This document shows, piece by piece, positions 17,378-26,626 of a stretch of DNA of 64,000 bases. The DNA comes from Paenibacillus validus NBRC 15382. Lineage in GTDB: Bacteria > Bacillota > Bacilli > Paenibacillales > NBRC-103111. Each line of letters begins with the position of its first letter. Positions within the stretch are counted from its first letter, which is position 1. Below the pieces are notes generated by a model. That model searched no databases, had not been told where the DNA came from, and worked only from the letters and a program-made list of their open reading frames with translations. The stretch spans positions 1 to 64,000 of the forward strand of contig NZ_BIMH01000002.1 in assembly GCF_004000985.1 (NCBI RefSeq). The letters run 5' to 3'. Made by a program: the position numbers and the translations under genes.

Positions 17378-17937
17378 GGCTTCACCCCGCTTACAGCCGA
17401 TCGGTTCGCTTCCTGGCGAAGGTCGGCAAGAGTCAGCACTTTCATTTGTTTGGCGTCATAGCCTAACTGCATCTGCTCGGCCGTATACCCCCACTGGGCG
17501 CCGGGAAATCCGACCAGCTTCCAGCCGACCGCATCCCGGTTCCCGCCGTAGAGAGGATCGCCGAACGTTCCCTCCAGCGTATGCTCATACACAACCGCAA
17601 AAAATTGCGCCAGACTGTCCGGCTCCTCATCGGTAAGCGAGCCCTCGATTTCATGAAGCATCCCGTCCTGCTGTTCTTCGGTAAGCTCGACAAACGGAGC
17701 TCCATACCGCTCTTGGCACAAACGGTCGAAAGCTGTAATTCCTTGTCGATAAAAGGTTTGGAGGTGGCTAAAATAGCCACCCAGCGCCCGATCGATGTAA
17801 ATAACGGCTCCGGCTTCCCGTGCGCCCGGACTTAACGGATCGCTTGGAATGATACGGGCGGTAATAGCCTCGATTGTGCCGGCTTCCTCGTCATTAAAAA
17901 ACATATACGTCTGAACGTTTTCCCCGCTCGCCGTCAT
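17374..17937 (-). CDS. Gluconate 2-dehydrogenase subunit 3 family protein
   Basis: A 187-residue small subunit that accompanies the GMC flavoprotein. The N-terminal stretch FFNDEEAGTIEAITARIIPSD and the spacing to ALGGYFSHLQTFYRQGI are characteristic of this family, which is thought to aid folding or export of the large subunit. I place the start at the ATG at 17937 behind GGGAGGAG, not the longer in-frame start at 17979. Members often carry a Tat signal; none is visible, so the complex may be cytoplasmic or depend on the large subunit for localisation. Its stop overlaps the GMC start (ATGA). Confidence 0.82.
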   Translation of the reverse strand: MTASGENVQTYMFFNDEEAGTIEAITARIIPSDPLSPGAREAGAVIYIDRALGGYFSHLQTFYRQGITAFDRLCQERYGAPFVELTEEQQDGMLHEIEGSLTDEEPDSLAQFFAVVYEHTLEGTFGDPLYGGNRDAVGWKLVGFPGAQWGYTAEQMQLGYDAKQMKVLTLADLRQEANRSAVSGVKP

Positions 17938-17978
17938 TGCCGATTCTCCTCCCTGTATGTCGACTGGTATGTAACGCA

Positions 17979-18803
17979 CTAGCCAAGAGGCAAAGCTTTA
18001 AACCGCCGTGTGTTCTCCGTTATCGCGATCTCAACCGGCAGCCGTTCCATGCTTGAGGCTCCGAAAAAACCGTCGATCCCTCTGGTCCGCTCCAGCACGT
18101 AGCGAACGTCGTCCGGCTCTGCCAGGGGGCCGCCGTGGCAGATGACCAGCACGTCCGGATTCGCCTCTTTGGCAGCGTCGTGCATAGCTTGAATGGCACG
18201 GATGGAATCGTCCAGGGTCATCGTGCTTTTCGCTCCAATTGATCCTTTGAGCGTCGTACCTACATGGGCCACGATGACATCGGCGCCGGCTTCTGCCATG
18301 GCACGGGCTTCATTCGGATTGAACACATAGGGGGTGGTCAGAAGGTCCAGCTCATGGGCAATTCTAATCATATCGACTTCACGGTCATACCCCATTCCCG
18401 TTTCCTCCATATTTTGCCGCAGCTGTCCTTCATAGAGCCCTACGGTTGGGAAATTTTGCACGCCTTTAAATCCGATTCTTTTCAATTCCTCAAGAAAAAT
18501 AGGCATCTGTCTGAAGGGGTCGGTGCCGCATACGCCTGCAAGCACAGGGATGTTCTTCACAACCGGTATAACTTCGCCCGCCATCTCCACAACAATCTGG
18601 TTGGCATCGCCATAAGGCATCAAGCCGGCAATGGACCCGCGTCCCGCCATTCTGAATCGGCCGGAATTGTAAATAATGATCAGGTCGGCTCCGCCCGCTT
18701 CCGCACATTTGGCGGAAATTCCTGTTCCCGCGCCAGCGCCGATAATCGGCAGCCCTTGGGCCACCTGATTGCGTAATCGTTGTACAATTTCTTTTCTACT
18801 CAT
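17979..18803 (-). CDS. Phosphoenolpyruvate hydrolase-like TIM-barrel protein (Tm-1 C-terminal domain homologue)
   Basis: A 274-residue TIM barrel with motifs [46 protein letters not shown] and [11 protein letters not shown], which are conserved in the family annotated as PEP hydrolase. No biochemical function is firmly assigned in bacteria. The ATG at 18803 follows GAGGTG and overlaps the end of the UPF0261 gene by 8 bases. In tomato Tm-1 the equivalent domain is fused behind a UPF0261 domain, so the two products here probably form one complex (inference). Confidence 0.82.
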   Translation of the reverse strand: MSRKEIVQRLRNQVAQGLPIIGAGAGTGISAKCAEAGGADLIIIYNSGRFRMAGRGSIAGLMPYGDANQIVVEMAGEVIPVVKNIPVLAGVCGTDPFRQMPIFLEELKRIGFKGVQNFPTVGLYEGQLRQNMEETGMGYDREVDMIRIAHELDLLTTPYVFNPNEARAMAEAGADVIVAHVGTTLKGSIGAKSTMTLDDSIRAIQAMHDAAKEANPDVLVICHGGPLAEPDDVRYVLERTRGIDGFFGASSMERLPVEIAITENTRRFKALPLG

Positions 18804-20031
18804 GACGAAGCACCTCGCTATATTTGATATATGCATCTAGCTTTTCGGCCATGGCCTGGGCAAAAACCGGATCGTTGATGTCCGTGTCCATGATCACCAC
18901 CTCAATATGGGGAGCGAGCACTTGCCGCAGGTTATCAACCAATGCCCGGTCCGCTTGAGGGTCGTAAAATACTTCCCCTTGTTTGGCAATCGAAGAGATG
19001 CCCTTGAGCGGAATAAAGACACTCACCGGACCGGTTGCCATGTTTAACTTGCGGCCTATGATTTTCCCTAATTCCGCACACTCGTCAGCGGTAGTTCGCA
19101 TCAGCGTAACGTTCGGGTTGTGTCTATAAAGCGTCCTTCCCTGGAAGCGGGCCGGAACGGTATCGGGCGTCCCGAAATTAACCATATCGAGCGCGCCGAG
19201 CGACACGACCTGAGGAATGCCGAGGCGGCCTGCCGTTTCAAGCCTGTCCGCTCCTGCCGACAGCATACCGCCGACCCATTCGTCCGCAAGCTCTGTAGTC
19301 GTCAAATCAAGTGACGCACGGATGAAGCCGTCCTTCATGAGTCCCTCCATGGCGCGCCCTCCCGAGCCGTTGGCATGAAACACCAGCACTTCATAACCGC
19401 GTGCTTCCAGCCAATCGCGCGCTTGCAGCACGCAGGGCGATGTAACCCCGAACATGGAAACGGACACCAGAGGCCTTGCTTGTTGGTGCGGCTTATAGGC
19501 GGCGCTCGCCCGGGCCATTCCGGAGATGGCGGCAGCCGCATTGGCAAGTATTTTCTCCGAGATGGAATTAATCCCGGCGATGTCCACAACGGAATACATC
19601 ATCGTAATATCCGACTGGCCCACATACGAACGAATATCGCCGGACGCGATCGTGGATACCATCAGCTTGGGAACGCCGACCGGCAGTGCGCGCATCGCAT
19701 GAGTAGCTATTGAAGATCCCCCCGAGCCCCCCAACGCCAGCACGCCGTGCAGCCGTCCTTCTTGATACAGTTTGCGAACCAACTCCGCCGCCCCGGCCGC
19801 CATCCGCTCCATAGCGAATCCCCGGTCGTTTCGCTCAATAAGAACGCCGATATCGGTTCCGGCTGCCCGGGCCACGTCTTCCCTGGTCAGGTGCGGCGAA
19901 ATCCGGGGACTGCCCAGGACGCCGACATCGATAACGATCACTTCGCAGCCTGCAGACCGAATACGATCCCTCACAAATTCATATTCATTGCCCTTCGTAT
20001 CCAAAGTTCCTATAAGAACTACCGTTTCCAT
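18796..20031 (-). CDS. Tm-1-like ATP-binding protein (UPF0261)
   Basis: A 411-residue protein opening [20 protein letters not shown], the hallmark UPF0261 N-terminus. It has two Rossmann-like halves: residues about 1-175 contain [22 protein letters not shown], and about 195-410 contain [22 protein letters not shown] and the [13 protein letters not shown] signature. Tomato Tm-1, which binds ATP, is the best-known relative. The bacterial reaction is unknown, although the gene is recurrent in sugar and inositol catabolic operons. The start is ATG at 20031 behind GGAGG. It is co-translated with the TIM-barrel partner at 17979. Confidence 0.85.
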   Translation of the reverse strand: METVVLIGTLDTKGNEYEFVRDRIRSAGCEVIVIDVGVLGSPRISPHLTREDVARAAGTDIGVLIERNDRGFAMERMAAGAAELVRKLYQEGRLHGVLALGGSGGSSIATHAMRALPVGVPKLMVSTIASGDIRSYVGQSDITMMYSVVDIAGINSISEKILANAAAAISGMARASAAYKPHQQARPLVSVSMFGVTSPCVLQARDWLEARGYEVLVFHANGSGGRAMEGLMKDGFIRASLDLTTTELADEWVGGMLSAGADRLETAGRLGIPQVVSLGALDMVNFGTPDTVPARFQGRTLYRHNPNVTLMRTTADECAELGKIIGRKLNMATGPVSVFIPLKGISSIAKQGEVFYDPQADRALVDNLRQVLAPHIEVVIMDTDINDPVFAQAMAEKLDAYIKYSEVLRHE

Positions 20032-20063
20032 CGCCAGAACCTCCGTCGGCATTTTGTCTCCCT

Positions 20064-20489
20064 TTAACGCTTGGGCTGCTGAACGGGGGGAACCGATCTG
20101 AAGTCGGGAAGCTGCCGCAATTCCTTCTCCGAGCCCGGGGGCGAATACACCACGAATACTTTCATCGGCTCTTTACCCGTATTAACGGTATAATGGTACC
20201 TGCTTTCGGGAACATAGATGGTGCTCCCTGAAGCGACCGTATAAACGATGGGATTGCCGCTTGCATCTTCCACCATCTGTTCCCCTTCGCCGGAGATGAC
20301 ATAGATAAGCTCCTCCGCGCCCGGATGGTTGTGACGGTCGTGCCCCTGTCCCGGCTGCATCTCGACGATACCGGCGCTAAAGCCGGCCGATCCGGTCACT
20401 TCGGGCGTGCATGTCATCACGATGCGGCCCCAGTCAAACAGCATCGTCTCAACTTCATGCGTCTCGATAACGAAATGTTTACCGCTCAT
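20064..20489 (-). CDS. Cupin domain protein
   Basis: A single-domain cupin of 141 residues. Cupin motif 1 is GQGHDRHNHPGAEELIYVISGEGE, with two histidines and a glutamate as metal ligands, and motif 2 is TIYVPESRYHYTVNTGKEP with a histidine. Small cupins like this act as sugar or keto-sugar isomerases, lyases or sensors. In this operon a role in handling an oxidised sugar is plausible but not shown. GAGGAGG precedes the ATG. It lies between the isomerase and UPF0261 genes in one operon. Confidence 0.8.
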   Translation of the reverse strand: MSGKHFVIETHEVETMLFDWGRIVMTCTPEVTGSAGFSAGIVEMQPGQGHDRHNHPGAEELIYVISGEGEQMVEDASGNPIVYTVASGSTIYVPESRYHYTVNTGKEPMKVFVVYSPPGSEKELRQLPDFRSVPPVQQPKR

Positions 20490-20516
20490 CCAGAAAGCCT
20501 CCTCTCGAATTTGCTC

Positions 20517-21368
20517 TTATTTTTTCCCTTCCGCTTGATCGATTAACGGCTTGAGGTATTCGTAGGCTTGGCGGGCTACAAGATCCGGCTCCACATCCCG
20601 GCGGTCAAATCCGATTTCCATCGCCAGATAACCGTCGTAGCCGATATCCTTAAGCGCGTTAATGACGGAGACGAAATCCCCTTTGCCTTGTCCCGGCGCA
20701 AGCCGGTCATTATCCGAAATATGGATGTGGTGAAGATGTTCGCCCATTCGGTAAATGTAATCTGAGGACACCTCTTTACGGTAAAGAGCGTGGAACGTAT
20801 CGAACATCACCTTGACGTTCGGTTCGTTAACCTCTTCCATCAAATTCAGGGCATCGTCGCACCGGTCCACAATGTTGCTGTCATGCGAGGTAGGCTCGAT
20901 GACAAGCGTTACCCCGTAATCCGCAGCCGTCTTGGAAATTTCCTTCAATGCCTCGGCGCTCCAAGCCCACGCTTGTTTAAGGCTTGTGCCGAAAACTTGC
21001 CAGCCGGGAATGTACAGCACCGTTTTGCCTCCCCAATAGGCGCACAATTCGATGACGTCTTTATAATGCTCGATCGTGTGGCGTCTCTCTTCCGGGATCG
21101 GCGAAGCGACATTATGGCCGGGACCGCCGCTAAGGCCGGGCAGCATGCTGGATACTTCCATTCCGTAATGCTCCAGCACCTTCTTGATATGCTCGCGCCT
21201 CTCCTTGGTCGTCGTGGGCGGGTAAGCATGGGGACTGGCTGCGCCGATCTCAATCCCTTCGTAACCGATTTTGGAGAGGCGCTTGATCACCTCTTCCAGC
21301 GGATAAGCGGGCAGCCAAACCGGGAAACTCGCATAGGGCCAAGTGTTAAAGGACAATTTCATCGTCAT
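20517..21368 (-). CDS. Sugar phosphate isomerase/epimerase (TIM barrel)
   Basis: A 283-residue AP_endonuc_2 family barrel with E in IGYEGIEIGAASPHAYPP, E in LVIEPTSHDSN, D and H in VKVMFDTFHALY, H in LHHIHISDNDRLAPGQG and E in YLAMEIGFDRR. It is closest in appearance to D-tagatose/D-psicose 3-epimerase-like and 3-keto-glycoside-processing proteins (pattern similarity only). GGAGG precedes the ATG. It is the second isomerase of this type in the window, paralogous to 9751-10566, and here it sits with a flavin dehydrogenase rather than Gfo dehydrogenases. Confidence 0.85.
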   Translation of the reverse strand: MTMKLSFNTWPYASFPVWLPAYPLEEVIKRLSKIGYEGIEIGAASPHAYPPTTTKERREHIKKVLEHYGMEVSSMLPGLSGGPGHNVASPIPEERRHTIEHYKDVIELCAYWGGKTVLYIPGWQVFGTSLKQAWAWSAEALKEISKTAADYGVTLVIEPTSHDSNIVDRCDDALNLMEEVNEPNVKVMFDTFHALYRKEVSSDYIYRMGEHLHHIHISDNDRLAPGQGKGDFVSVINALKDIGYDGYLAMEIGFDRRDVEPDLVARQAYEYLKPLIDQAEGKK

Positions 21369-21392
21369 GATCGAAGACCTCCCAAAGTTATT

Positions 21393-22496
21393 TTAATAAG
21401 TGGTGCCGTTATACTTCGCTACGTTCTCTTTGGTCACAACCGGGGATTCCAGTTTAATGAATTCAGGCATCGGTTCGCCGACCAAAGCCTTGGCAGCCGC
21501 AATCACGTTCATCGGCGCAATGACCGGATAAACGGCCGTACCCGCGATTTCTCCATCCGAGATGGCATCGAATGTCGTTTGCATACCATCGATGCTGATC
21601 AATTTAATTTCGTTCTGTCTGCCGGCCGCCTTAATCGCCTGTAAGGCGCCCATGGTCATCATGTCGGCGTGGGTATATACGGCGTCGATTTGCCCCTTGG
21701 GAAACCGCTGCAGCAGATCTTCCATCACTTTCAGTCCCTGTGCCTGGTCATAGTTGGCATGCTGACTGGCGATGACTTTAATGTCCGGAGAGCCGGCGAT
21801 GGCATCGGTGAACCCTTTGTGCCGATCGATGGTAGGCGATGCCGAAGGGCTTCCCTGCAGTTCAACAACGTTGCCCTTTCCATTTAACAGGGTAACAAGA
21901 GATTGGCCCGCATTCATCCCCAAATCCAAATCATTGGCTTTGATCGTCGTCAGCACTTTGGTGTTAACGGTACGATCGACGGAGATCACCTTGATGCCCG
22001 CTTTCACAGCCCGTTCAACGGCAGGAACAAGCGCATCTTTCTCGACCGCGTTAATGATTAAAACCTGCACGCCCTTGGAAATAAAATCATCCACGATACT
22101 CGTTTGAACGCTCGGATCGTTTTGTCCGTCGCCTACCAGCAGTTCCATGTTCGGAAAATATTTCTTGGCCGCTTCTTCCGTTCTGCTCTTCAAAGCCGCG
22201 CCGTAAGGAAAAGTCAAAGAAGCGACTGCAAAACCAACTTTACCTTTAATGGAATCGGGGGAAGCCTTCAGCGTTAATGCCTCCTGACACTCCTTGCCGC
22301 AATAGAGCCCATAGTCGATTGGAACGGGCGCAGCGGAAGTCCCGGCTTTGGCCGCTCCTTCCGTTGACGAAGCCGATTCTTTGCTGCCGGTGCCGGCCCC
22401 GGTGCCATTGTTGTTGCTGCTGCCGCTGCCGCATGCCGTCATGAACAGCAATAACGCGGAAAGTGCTGCCGAAGTCATGATTCTCATGAGATTCAT
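21393..22496 (-). CDS. Sugar ABC transporter substrate-binding lipoprotein
   Basis: A 367-residue type-1 binding protein. The signal peptide ends at lipobox LLFMTAC, followed by a Ser/Gly/Asn-rich tether to about 60. The binding fold begins at KGKVGFAVASLTFPYGAALK and includes VQVLIINAVEKDALVPAVERA, IKVISVDRTVN and DAVYTHADMMTMGALQAI, a ribose/galactose-binder layout. An unusual CGKECQEALTLKA pair of cysteines sits between tether and fold. GGAGG lies ahead of the ATG. It serves the permease at 22587 and the ATPase at 23621. Confidence 0.9.
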   Translation of the reverse strand: MNLMRIMTSAALSALLLFMTACGSGSSNNNGTGAGTGSKESASSTEGAAKAGTSAAPVPIDYGLYCGKECQEALTLKASPDSIKGKVGFAVASLTFPYGAALKSRTEEAAKKYFPNMELLVGDGQNDPSVQTSIVDDFISKGVQVLIINAVEKDALVPAVERAVKAGIKVISVDRTVNTKVLTTIKANDLDLGMNAGQSLVTLLNGKGNVVELQGSPSASPTIDRHKGFTDAIAGSPDIKVIASQHANYDQAQGLKVMEDLLQRFPKGQIDAVYTHADMMTMGALQAIKAAGRQNEIKLISIDGMQTTFDAISDGEIAGTAVYPVIAPMNVIAAAKALVGEPMPEFIKLESPVVTKENVAKYNGTTY

Positions 22497-22586
22497 TGTT
22501 TTTCAATCCTCCTTTTTTGGCTTTCAACAACCTTCCTGCTCCACGAACGACGATACGATCCCCCCTTTATGTAATCAAAGCCCTTA

Positions 22587-23624
22587 TTAAAGACCCGACC
22601 ACTGCTGTTTGATCCGCTGCTTCAAGCCCTGGGTTGTAAACAATACGGCGACTACAATAATGACCCCTTTCGCTATTTGCTGATTGAAAGGAGAGACGCC
22701 CAGCAGATTCAGAAGATTCGCAACCATGGCTAATAAAAGAACCCCGGCAACCGTGCCTGCGACACTCCCGCGCCCGCCCATTAAACTGGTGCCGCCGATG
22801 ACAACGGCAGCTATGCTGTCCAGCATAATGAAGCTGCCCGCTGTCGGATGGCCGACATACAGCCTGGCGGTCGTCATTAATCCGGCGAGCGCTGCCGACA
22901 AACCGCTAACCGCATAAACTGCAAGCAGGATCCGGGTCGTTCTCACGCCGGAAAGACGCGCCGCCTCCAAGCTTCCGCCAATCCCGTAGACAAATCTGCC
23001 GAATGGCAAATAACGCAGAACGATTCCGGCGAGTACCGCGCTTAGTATAAAAAGCAGAACCGGCCCGGGTATGCCCGCTATTTTGCCGTTGCCAAGCAGC
23101 TCGATCATGGCGCTGTTAGCCTTGAAGTCGATAGGCGTTCCTTTGGTCAGAAGCAGCGCAACGCCATTGCCTGCCGCCATCGTCGCAAGCGTCATAATGA
23201 ACGGTTGAATGCCTAGAAACGTGGCCCCGATTCCGTTAATCAGGCCACCGCATACGCCGATGATCAGCGCGATCAGGATGGCTCCCGTTACGGGAATCCC
23301 TTGCTTGATCATCGTGGCGAATGTAACCCCGACGACAGCGAGAATGGCGCCTACGGAAAGATCGATACCGCCCGTCAGGATGACAAAGGTCATGCCGACA
23401 GCCACTACGCCGGTTATGGAAGCCTGACGCGCCACATTGATCATGTTCTGCAAGTTATAAAATTCCGGCGCCAGGATGGCGGTGAGAATAAACATGACGA
23501 TAAAAAGAAGGAGAGTCACCTGATAATTTTGCATCACTTGGAAGACCATCTTACCGCTGCCTGCATGGCTCTTGGGTACAACTGCGCTTTCATGATTCAC
23601 CTGATGATTCGCTTCGCTTTTCAC
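22587..23624 (-). CDS. Sugar ABC transporter permease (RbsC-like)
   Basis: A 345-residue CUT2 permease with about 9-10 transmembrane segments. Family motifs are VGMTFVILTGGIDLSVGAIL and AVVIGGTSLMGGRGSVAGT. The start is GTG at 23624, overlapping the ATPase stop as GTGA and preceded by GGAGG. The N-terminal cytoplasmic extension of about 25 residues (NHQVNHESAVVPKSHAGSGK) is longer than in the module-1 permease. It imports the same sugar that the binding protein at 21393 captures. Confidence 0.9.
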   Translation of the reverse strand: MKSEANHQVNHESAVVPKSHAGSGKMVFQVMQNYQVTLLLFIVMFILTAILAPEFYNLQNMINVARQASITGVVAVGMTFVILTGGIDLSVGAILAVVGVTFATMIKQGIPVTGAILIALIIGVCGGLINGIGATFLGIQPFIMTLATMAAGNGVALLLTKGTPIDFKANSAMIELLGNGKIAGIPGPVLLFILSAVLAGIVLRYLPFGRFVYGIGGSLEAARLSGVRTTRILLAVYAVSGLSAALAGLMTTARLYVGHPTAGSFIMLDSIAAVVIGGTSLMGGRGSVAGTVAGVLLLAMVANLLNLLGVSPFNQQIAKGVIIVVAVLFTTQGLKQRIKQQWSGL

Positions 23625-25129
23625 TGTGTCATCCCTCCTACGGCATATTTCATAATCGTTTCCTCGGAAGCGGACTGTCGATCCAATTCTCCGGCGATCT
23701 GTCCTTTATGCATGACAAGAACGCGATGGCTATTTTCTAAAATTTCAGGCAGCTCGGACGATATTAAAATCACACCCATGCCCTGCTCGCAAAGCTCCCG
23801 GACGACTTTATATATTTGTGCCTTGCTCCCGATATCTATCCCTCTGGTCGGCTCATCCAGGAGGAGAATGCCGATGCCTGTTTCCAGCCACTTGGCCAGA
23901 ACGATCTTCTGCTGGTTGCCGCCGGATAAACTCCCGACGAGAATCCCCAATCCCGGCAATTTGATCTGCAGCGATTCCACATAGCGGTTGGCAACGATTC
24001 GTTCTTTGCGGCGGTGTATCCATTTCGGCTTTGAACAGGCCATGAACATATTTTGCAGCGCGGAAAGATTTTTGAACAATCCCTGGCTCCCGCGGTCTTC
24101 GGGAACCAGGCCAATCCCGTTATCGACCGCTATTCTCGGGGAGGCGATTTTGATCTCGCGCCCGCGAACGAATATTTTGCCGGCGTCTATCGGATCTGCT
24201 CCGAATATCGCTCTGGCCAGCTCGGTTCGGCCTGCCCCTCTTAGACCTGCAATTCCTAGAACCTCCCCTTCGTAAAGGGAGAAATGGATATCCTTAAAGA
24301 CCCCTCTTCGGGACAGCCCTTCGACCCGCAGCAGCTCCCGACTTTTCTCATGGCCCGACCTGCCCGCGGGGGCACTGCTGATATGACGTCCCACCATCTT
24401 CCCGACCAAATCGTCGGGATTCGTCTCTTCCATGCTGCCTGCGTCGATCTGCTGCCCGTCCTTCAAGACTAAATACCGGTCCGCCAAGCCGAATATTTCA
24501 TTCAATCTGTGGGAGATGAAGATGACGCAGACGCCGCGCTCCTTCAGCATCCGCACAATGTGAAGCAGCCTATCCACATCTTCTCCGCCCAGGACGGCAG
24601 TCGGTTCGTCCAAAATCATAACACGCGCATTCCGGTAAAGCGCTTTGGCGATTTCAAGCATTTGCTTCTCGGCTATACTAAGCGCGGAGACAGGCTTCTC
24701 AACCGGCAAATGCACGCCGAACTCGCTAAGGAACCGCTGCGCTTCCTCTTGCAGCGCTCTCCAATTGATGAAGCCTTTCGTCTGGTGATAACTGGTAAAG
24801 AATAGGTTTTCGGTAACGGAAAGATGAGGAAATAAATTAAGCTCTTGATACACGGTTACAATCTCGTTTTTCTCGGCATCGAGAGGGGTATGAAATTCCA
24901 CTTGCCGGCCGCTCATGAATATTTCGCCGGTATCGGCTTTAATGGCGCCGGAGAGAATTTTGATTAACGTCGATTTACCGGCTCCATTCTCTCCGACGAG
25001 AGCCAGGATTTCGCCGGAATTCATCTTCAAATTGACGTTATGTAACACTTTAACGCCGGAGTAACTCTTTGAAATATTTCGCATTTCCAAGAACGGGGTT
25101 CCTTGAACATCATCGACCTGTTTATTCAC
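23621..25129 (-). CDS. Sugar ABC transporter ATP-binding protein (RbsA type)
   Basis: An ATPase of about 502 residues with two domains. Domain 1 has Walker A GENGAGKST, LSIAEKQMLEIAKALY and VMILDEPTAVL. Domain 2 has degenerate Walker A GLRGAGRTEL, signature LSGGNQQK and LLLDEPTRGIDIG. I prefer the GTG at 25129 (or 25132) behind AAAGGGTGG to an ATG at 25156 with no visible ribosome binding site. First gene of the module-2 operon. A TGTAACCGGTTACA palindrome lies about 45 bases upstream, between it and the ROK gene. Confidence 0.9.
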   Translation of the reverse strand: MNKQVDDVQGTPFLEMRNISKSYSGVKVLHNVNLKMNSGEILALVGENGAGKSTLIKILSGAIKADTGEIFMSGRQVEFHTPLDAEKNEIVTVYQELNLFPHLSVTENLFFTSYHQTKGFINWRALQEEAQRFLSEFGVHLPVEKPVSALSIAEKQMLEIAKALYRNARVMILDEPTAVLGGEDVDRLLHIVRMLKERGVCVIFISHRLNEIFGLADRYLVLKDGQQIDAGSMEETNPDDLVGKMVGRHISSAPAGRSGHEKSRELLRVEGLSRRGVFKDIHFSLYEGEVLGIAGLRGAGRTELARAIFGADPIDAGKIFVRGREIKIASPRIAVDNGIGLVPEDRGSQGLFKNLSALQNMFMACSKPKWIHRRKERIVANRYVESLQIKLPGLGILVGSLSGGNQQKIVLAKWLETGIGILLLDEPTRGIDIGSKAQIYKVVRELCEQGMGVILISSELPEILENSHRVLVMHKGQIAGELDRQSASEETIMKYAVGGMTQ

Positions 25130-25174
25130 CACAAGACACCACCCTTTATTTTCCATAATGTCTGCATCATGGGA

Positions 25175-25188
25175 TGTAACCGGTTACA
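25175..25188. promoter_or_regulatory. LacI-type palindromic operator candidate
   Basis: TGTAACCGGTTACA is a perfect 14-bp palindrome with the central CG step typical of LacI/GalR-family sites, positioned just upstream of the module-2 ABC operon. No LacI-family gene is in the window, so any regulator would be encoded elsewhere. Confidence 0.5.
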
Positions 25189-25215
25189 ATTGATTTAATG
25201 TGTGTAATCCAATGT

Positions 25216-26433
25216 TCACTTGTAAGTAAAGGTCAGTTCTCTGTTAACAAACGGCATATGCATAATTTCATTGAACGTTAATACTGCTGCTCCTACAATG
25301 CCTGCTTGCTCCCCTAATAAAGAATGCTGAATGGACAGGTTGCGAGTCGTTAACGGCAAGGACCGTTGATAAACCGCCTGCCTGATCGAGGCTAACAGCA
25401 CATCGCCTACCTGCGATACCCCGCCGCCGATCAACACCAGGGCCGGATTAAAAAAATTAACCAAACTCGCCAGCACATTCCCGATAGCCGTGCCGCCTTC
25501 CCGCATAAGCTCTACGGCAACCGGGTCCGATTCTTCCACCGCCTTCCTGACATCCGCCAAGGTTAGCTTTTTCTTCTCGGCAAGGATCGCAGCTAATAAT
25601 TCACTTTGACCGTCCCGCGCCATCTGCTCGGCTCTTGCGGCGATGGCCCTCCCTCCGGCAAGCGCTTCCAAACATCCCCGGTTTCCGCAATAGCAAAGAA
25701 AGTCATGGCCGATATTGATATGTCCGACATTCCCTGCACACTCCGTGGAGCCTCGATAAATGTGCCCGTTACAGATGATGCCGGCTCCAATGCCGTTGCC
25801 AATCTTCAAGAAGATTAAATTATCGACCTTGCTGTCCTGCTCAAGCATTTGCTCCCCGAGAGCCATCGTATGTACATTGTTGTCTACGTATAAGGGACAT
25901 TCAAAGTGCTGCGCCCAAAATTCGCGGATCGGATACCGATCCCATCCGGGCATAATGGATAGTGAAGCCGGCAGGCCCCGACTGTACTCAACCGGACCCG
26001 GCAAACCCATTCCAATTCCTTTGACCTGGGATCGTTCAATCCCTTTGTTCCGGAGCAAGGCAAGAACCAAATCTTTGATTTGCTCAAGCACCGCCGCCGG
26101 TCCTGCGGCCACATCGATATCGTTAGACGATTCGGATATCAGAATATTGCAGTTCAGGTCTGTTATGCCGACTCCCGCATGCGTGGATTCCAGATCGATG
26201 GCCGCGATATAGCCCGCTTCAGCGTTAAAGGATAGAAGCTGCGGCTTGCGTCCGCCTGTGGAGGGGCCTCTGTCTGATTCCAGCGCCAAATGATTTCGAA
26301 GCAAGATTTCGGTATGTTCCGTGATGGTTGCCAGGCTATAGTTGGTTAGCCGGACAAGTTCCGCTTTGGATACCGGCTTCCGGCTGCGTCGAATCGCCTG
26401 AAGCACTTCAAGAGTTACCCGAGGCATATTCAC
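25216..26433 (-). CDS. ROK family transcriptional regulator
   Basis: A 405-residue repressor with an N-terminal winged helix (SKAELVRLTNYSLATITEHTE), the ROK glucokinase-like domain GIGMGLPGPVEYSRG, and zinc ligands in the segment CYCGNRGCLEALAGG. It is a close paralogue of the ROK gene at 156-1379; both share PIREFWAQHFECP-type and RGSxxxAGxxGH segments. The start is GTG at 26433 behind GGAGTGG. It is encoded immediately upstream of the module-2 sugar operon on the same strand. Its own promoter carries a variant of the module-1 operator palindrome, which suggests autoregulation and cross-talk between the modules (inference). Confidence 0.88.
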   Translation of the reverse strand: MNMPRVTLEVLQAIRRSRKPVSKAELVRLTNYSLATITEHTEILLRNHLALESDRGPSTGGRKPQLLSFNAEAGYIAAIDLESTHAGVGITDLNCNILISESSNDIDVAAGPAAVLEQIKDLVLALLRNKGIERSQVKGIGMGLPGPVEYSRGLPASLSIMPGWDRYPIREFWAQHFECPLYVDNNVHTMALGEQMLEQDSKVDNLIFLKIGNGIGAGIICNGHIYRGSTECAGNVGHINIGHDFLCYCGNRGCLEALAGGRAIAARAEQMARDGQSELLAAILAEKKKLTLADVRKAVEESDPVAVELMREGGTAIGNVLASLVNFFNPALVLIGGGVSQVGDVLLASIRQAVYQRSLPLTTRNLSIQHSLLGEQAGIVGAAVLTFNEIMHMPFVNRELTFTYK

Positions 26434-26495
26434 GTTGCGACCACTCCTTAAAGTCGACTTTGGTTGAAGATTTGTTTATTCTATTGGTTATTTCT

Positions 26496-26535
26496 AAAAT
26501 ATATCGATAACTTTTTACAGTCAATATAAAAAAGT
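26496..26535 (-). promoter_or_regulatory. Promoter and imperfect operator of the module-2 ROK gene
   Basis: Minus-strand TTGACT (26519-26524), 17-base spacer and TATTTT (26496-26501). The -35 box lies in an inverted repeat ACTTTTT and AAAAAGT (26510-26535) around CAGTCAATA, matching CTGTCAATA in the module-1 sites. It is less perfect than those, with a one-base register shift in one arm. Confidence 0.5.
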
Positions 26536-26561
26536 CCCTCATTTTCCCAAAAAAGATGCTC

Positions 26562-26589
26562 AAAAAAAAGACCCGCCAACAGGGCGGGT
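26562..26589 (-). terminator. Intrinsic terminator of the nucleotide-sugar dehydrogenase operon
   Basis: Minus strand: ACCCGCC, five-base loop, GGCGGGT, then CTTTTTTTT. It lies 38 bases past the dehydrogenase stop. Confidence 0.85.
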
Positions 26590-26626
26590 GGGTTTGCGCC
26601 ATTAGCGGCTTCATCCGGGAGCATCG

